This document shows, piece after piece, positions 41,670 to 41,705 of a stretch of 41,705 nucleotides of DNA (its first letter is position 1; every line of letters begins with the position of its first letter). Origin of the DNA: Syntrophomonas sp. GTDB taxonomy: Bacteria > Bacillota > Syntrophomonadia > Syntrophomonadales > Syntrophomonadaceae. The position numbers and the translations under genes were made by a program. Below the pieces are notes generated by a model, which saw nothing but the letters and a program-made list of their open reading frames with translations, was not told where the DNA came from and ran no database searches. The DNA lies in the NCBI GenBank assembly GCA_016841245.1, contig JAENZN010000029.1, positions 1-41,705 on the forward strand, read 5' to 3'.

Positions 41670-41705
41670 AAAATACACAACATGGCAGCGAATTTGTACA
41701 TAAGC
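41654..41705. mobile_element. Terminal 52 bp of an unseen insertion sequence, right copy
   Basis: Perfect reverse complement of 3-54, with the element terminus TGTGTTTGGC at 41654 inside the C45-hydrolase gene. The flanking bases differ from those at the left copy (ATGG here, ACCC there), so the repeat ends exactly at 52 bases. The body lies beyond the window. Confidence 0.75.

Noticed and set aside
1-41705. CRISPR array, tRNA or rRNA genes, prophage genes, replication origin
   Set aside because: I looked for regularly spaced repeats, tRNA cloverleaf ends, rRNA sequence and phage structural proteins and saw none.

Overview
The window looks like a contig from a low-to-mid-GC anaerobic Gram-positive bacterium, probably a clostridium-like Firmicute. 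The signs are AGGAGG-type ribosome sites, TTGACA/TATAAT promoters, rho-independent terminators, many lipobox lipoproteins and the anaerobic (cobalt-early) B12 pathway. The genus cannot be fixed from the sequence. By eye, the B12 genes are more GC-rich than the flanking accessory genes.

Layout. (1) 1-54 and 41654-41705 are a perfect 52-bp inverted repeat. It cuts a yibF-like gene on the left and a C45-hydrolase gene on the right, so it is most simply the end of a multicopy insertion sequence. (2) 55-8000 is a patchwork: a ZIP transporter tail, a 4Fe-4S double-cluster protein, a lipoprotein, a decayed IS21 istA/istB remnant, a TetR-HlyD-ABC2 efflux module, and a LytTR regulator with a two-TM partner. 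(3) 8084-11033 holds acetoacetyl-CoA synthetase, a dead transglutaminase-like gene and a cysteine-rich small protein. (4) 11101-24928 (minus) is a tightly overlapping 15-gene B12 operon in the order cbiD-F-G-H-J-ET-A-cobT-U-S-C-cbiB-cobD-cbiP-cbiC. (5) 24931-25477 is a divergent control region with two back-to-back promoters, each followed by its own cobalamin riboswitch and terminator. (6) 25576-31506 (plus) holds a lipoprotein-type cobaltochelatase cbiK, a repeat-domain lipoprotein, a BtuF-C-D-like importer and cbiL, closed by a strong terminator. (7) 31690-35455 holds two small XRE-regulator/membrane-protein cassettes around an uncharacterised operon (FMN split-barrel, small Cys protein, SRPBCC, alpha/beta hydrolase). 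Two near-identical promoter/operator palindromes tie the operon to the second cassette. (8) 35458-41669 holds a nitroreductase-like membrane protein with its TetR, an ECF sigma/membrane/zinc-ribbon set, a cysteine-containing hypothetical and the truncated C45 hydrolase.

How the genes fit together. CbiK inserts cobalt into sirohydrochlorin. CbiL, F, G, D, H, J, E, T and C build the corrin ring, CbiA and CbiP amidate it, CobD and CbiB add the aminopropanol arm, and CobU, S, C and T finish the nucleotide loop. No cobA/btuR adenosyltransferase, uroporphyrinogen methyltransferase or siroheme dehydrogenase is visible here. The minus operon (synthesis) appears to be read by a compact, class-II-like riboswitch and the plus operon (import plus the first two corrin steps) by a full-size one. 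The most interesting candidates for undescribed biology are the extracytoplasmic CbiK/lipoprotein/ABC/CbiL operon, the paired-riboswitch control region, and the palindrome-linked operon at 32433-35455.
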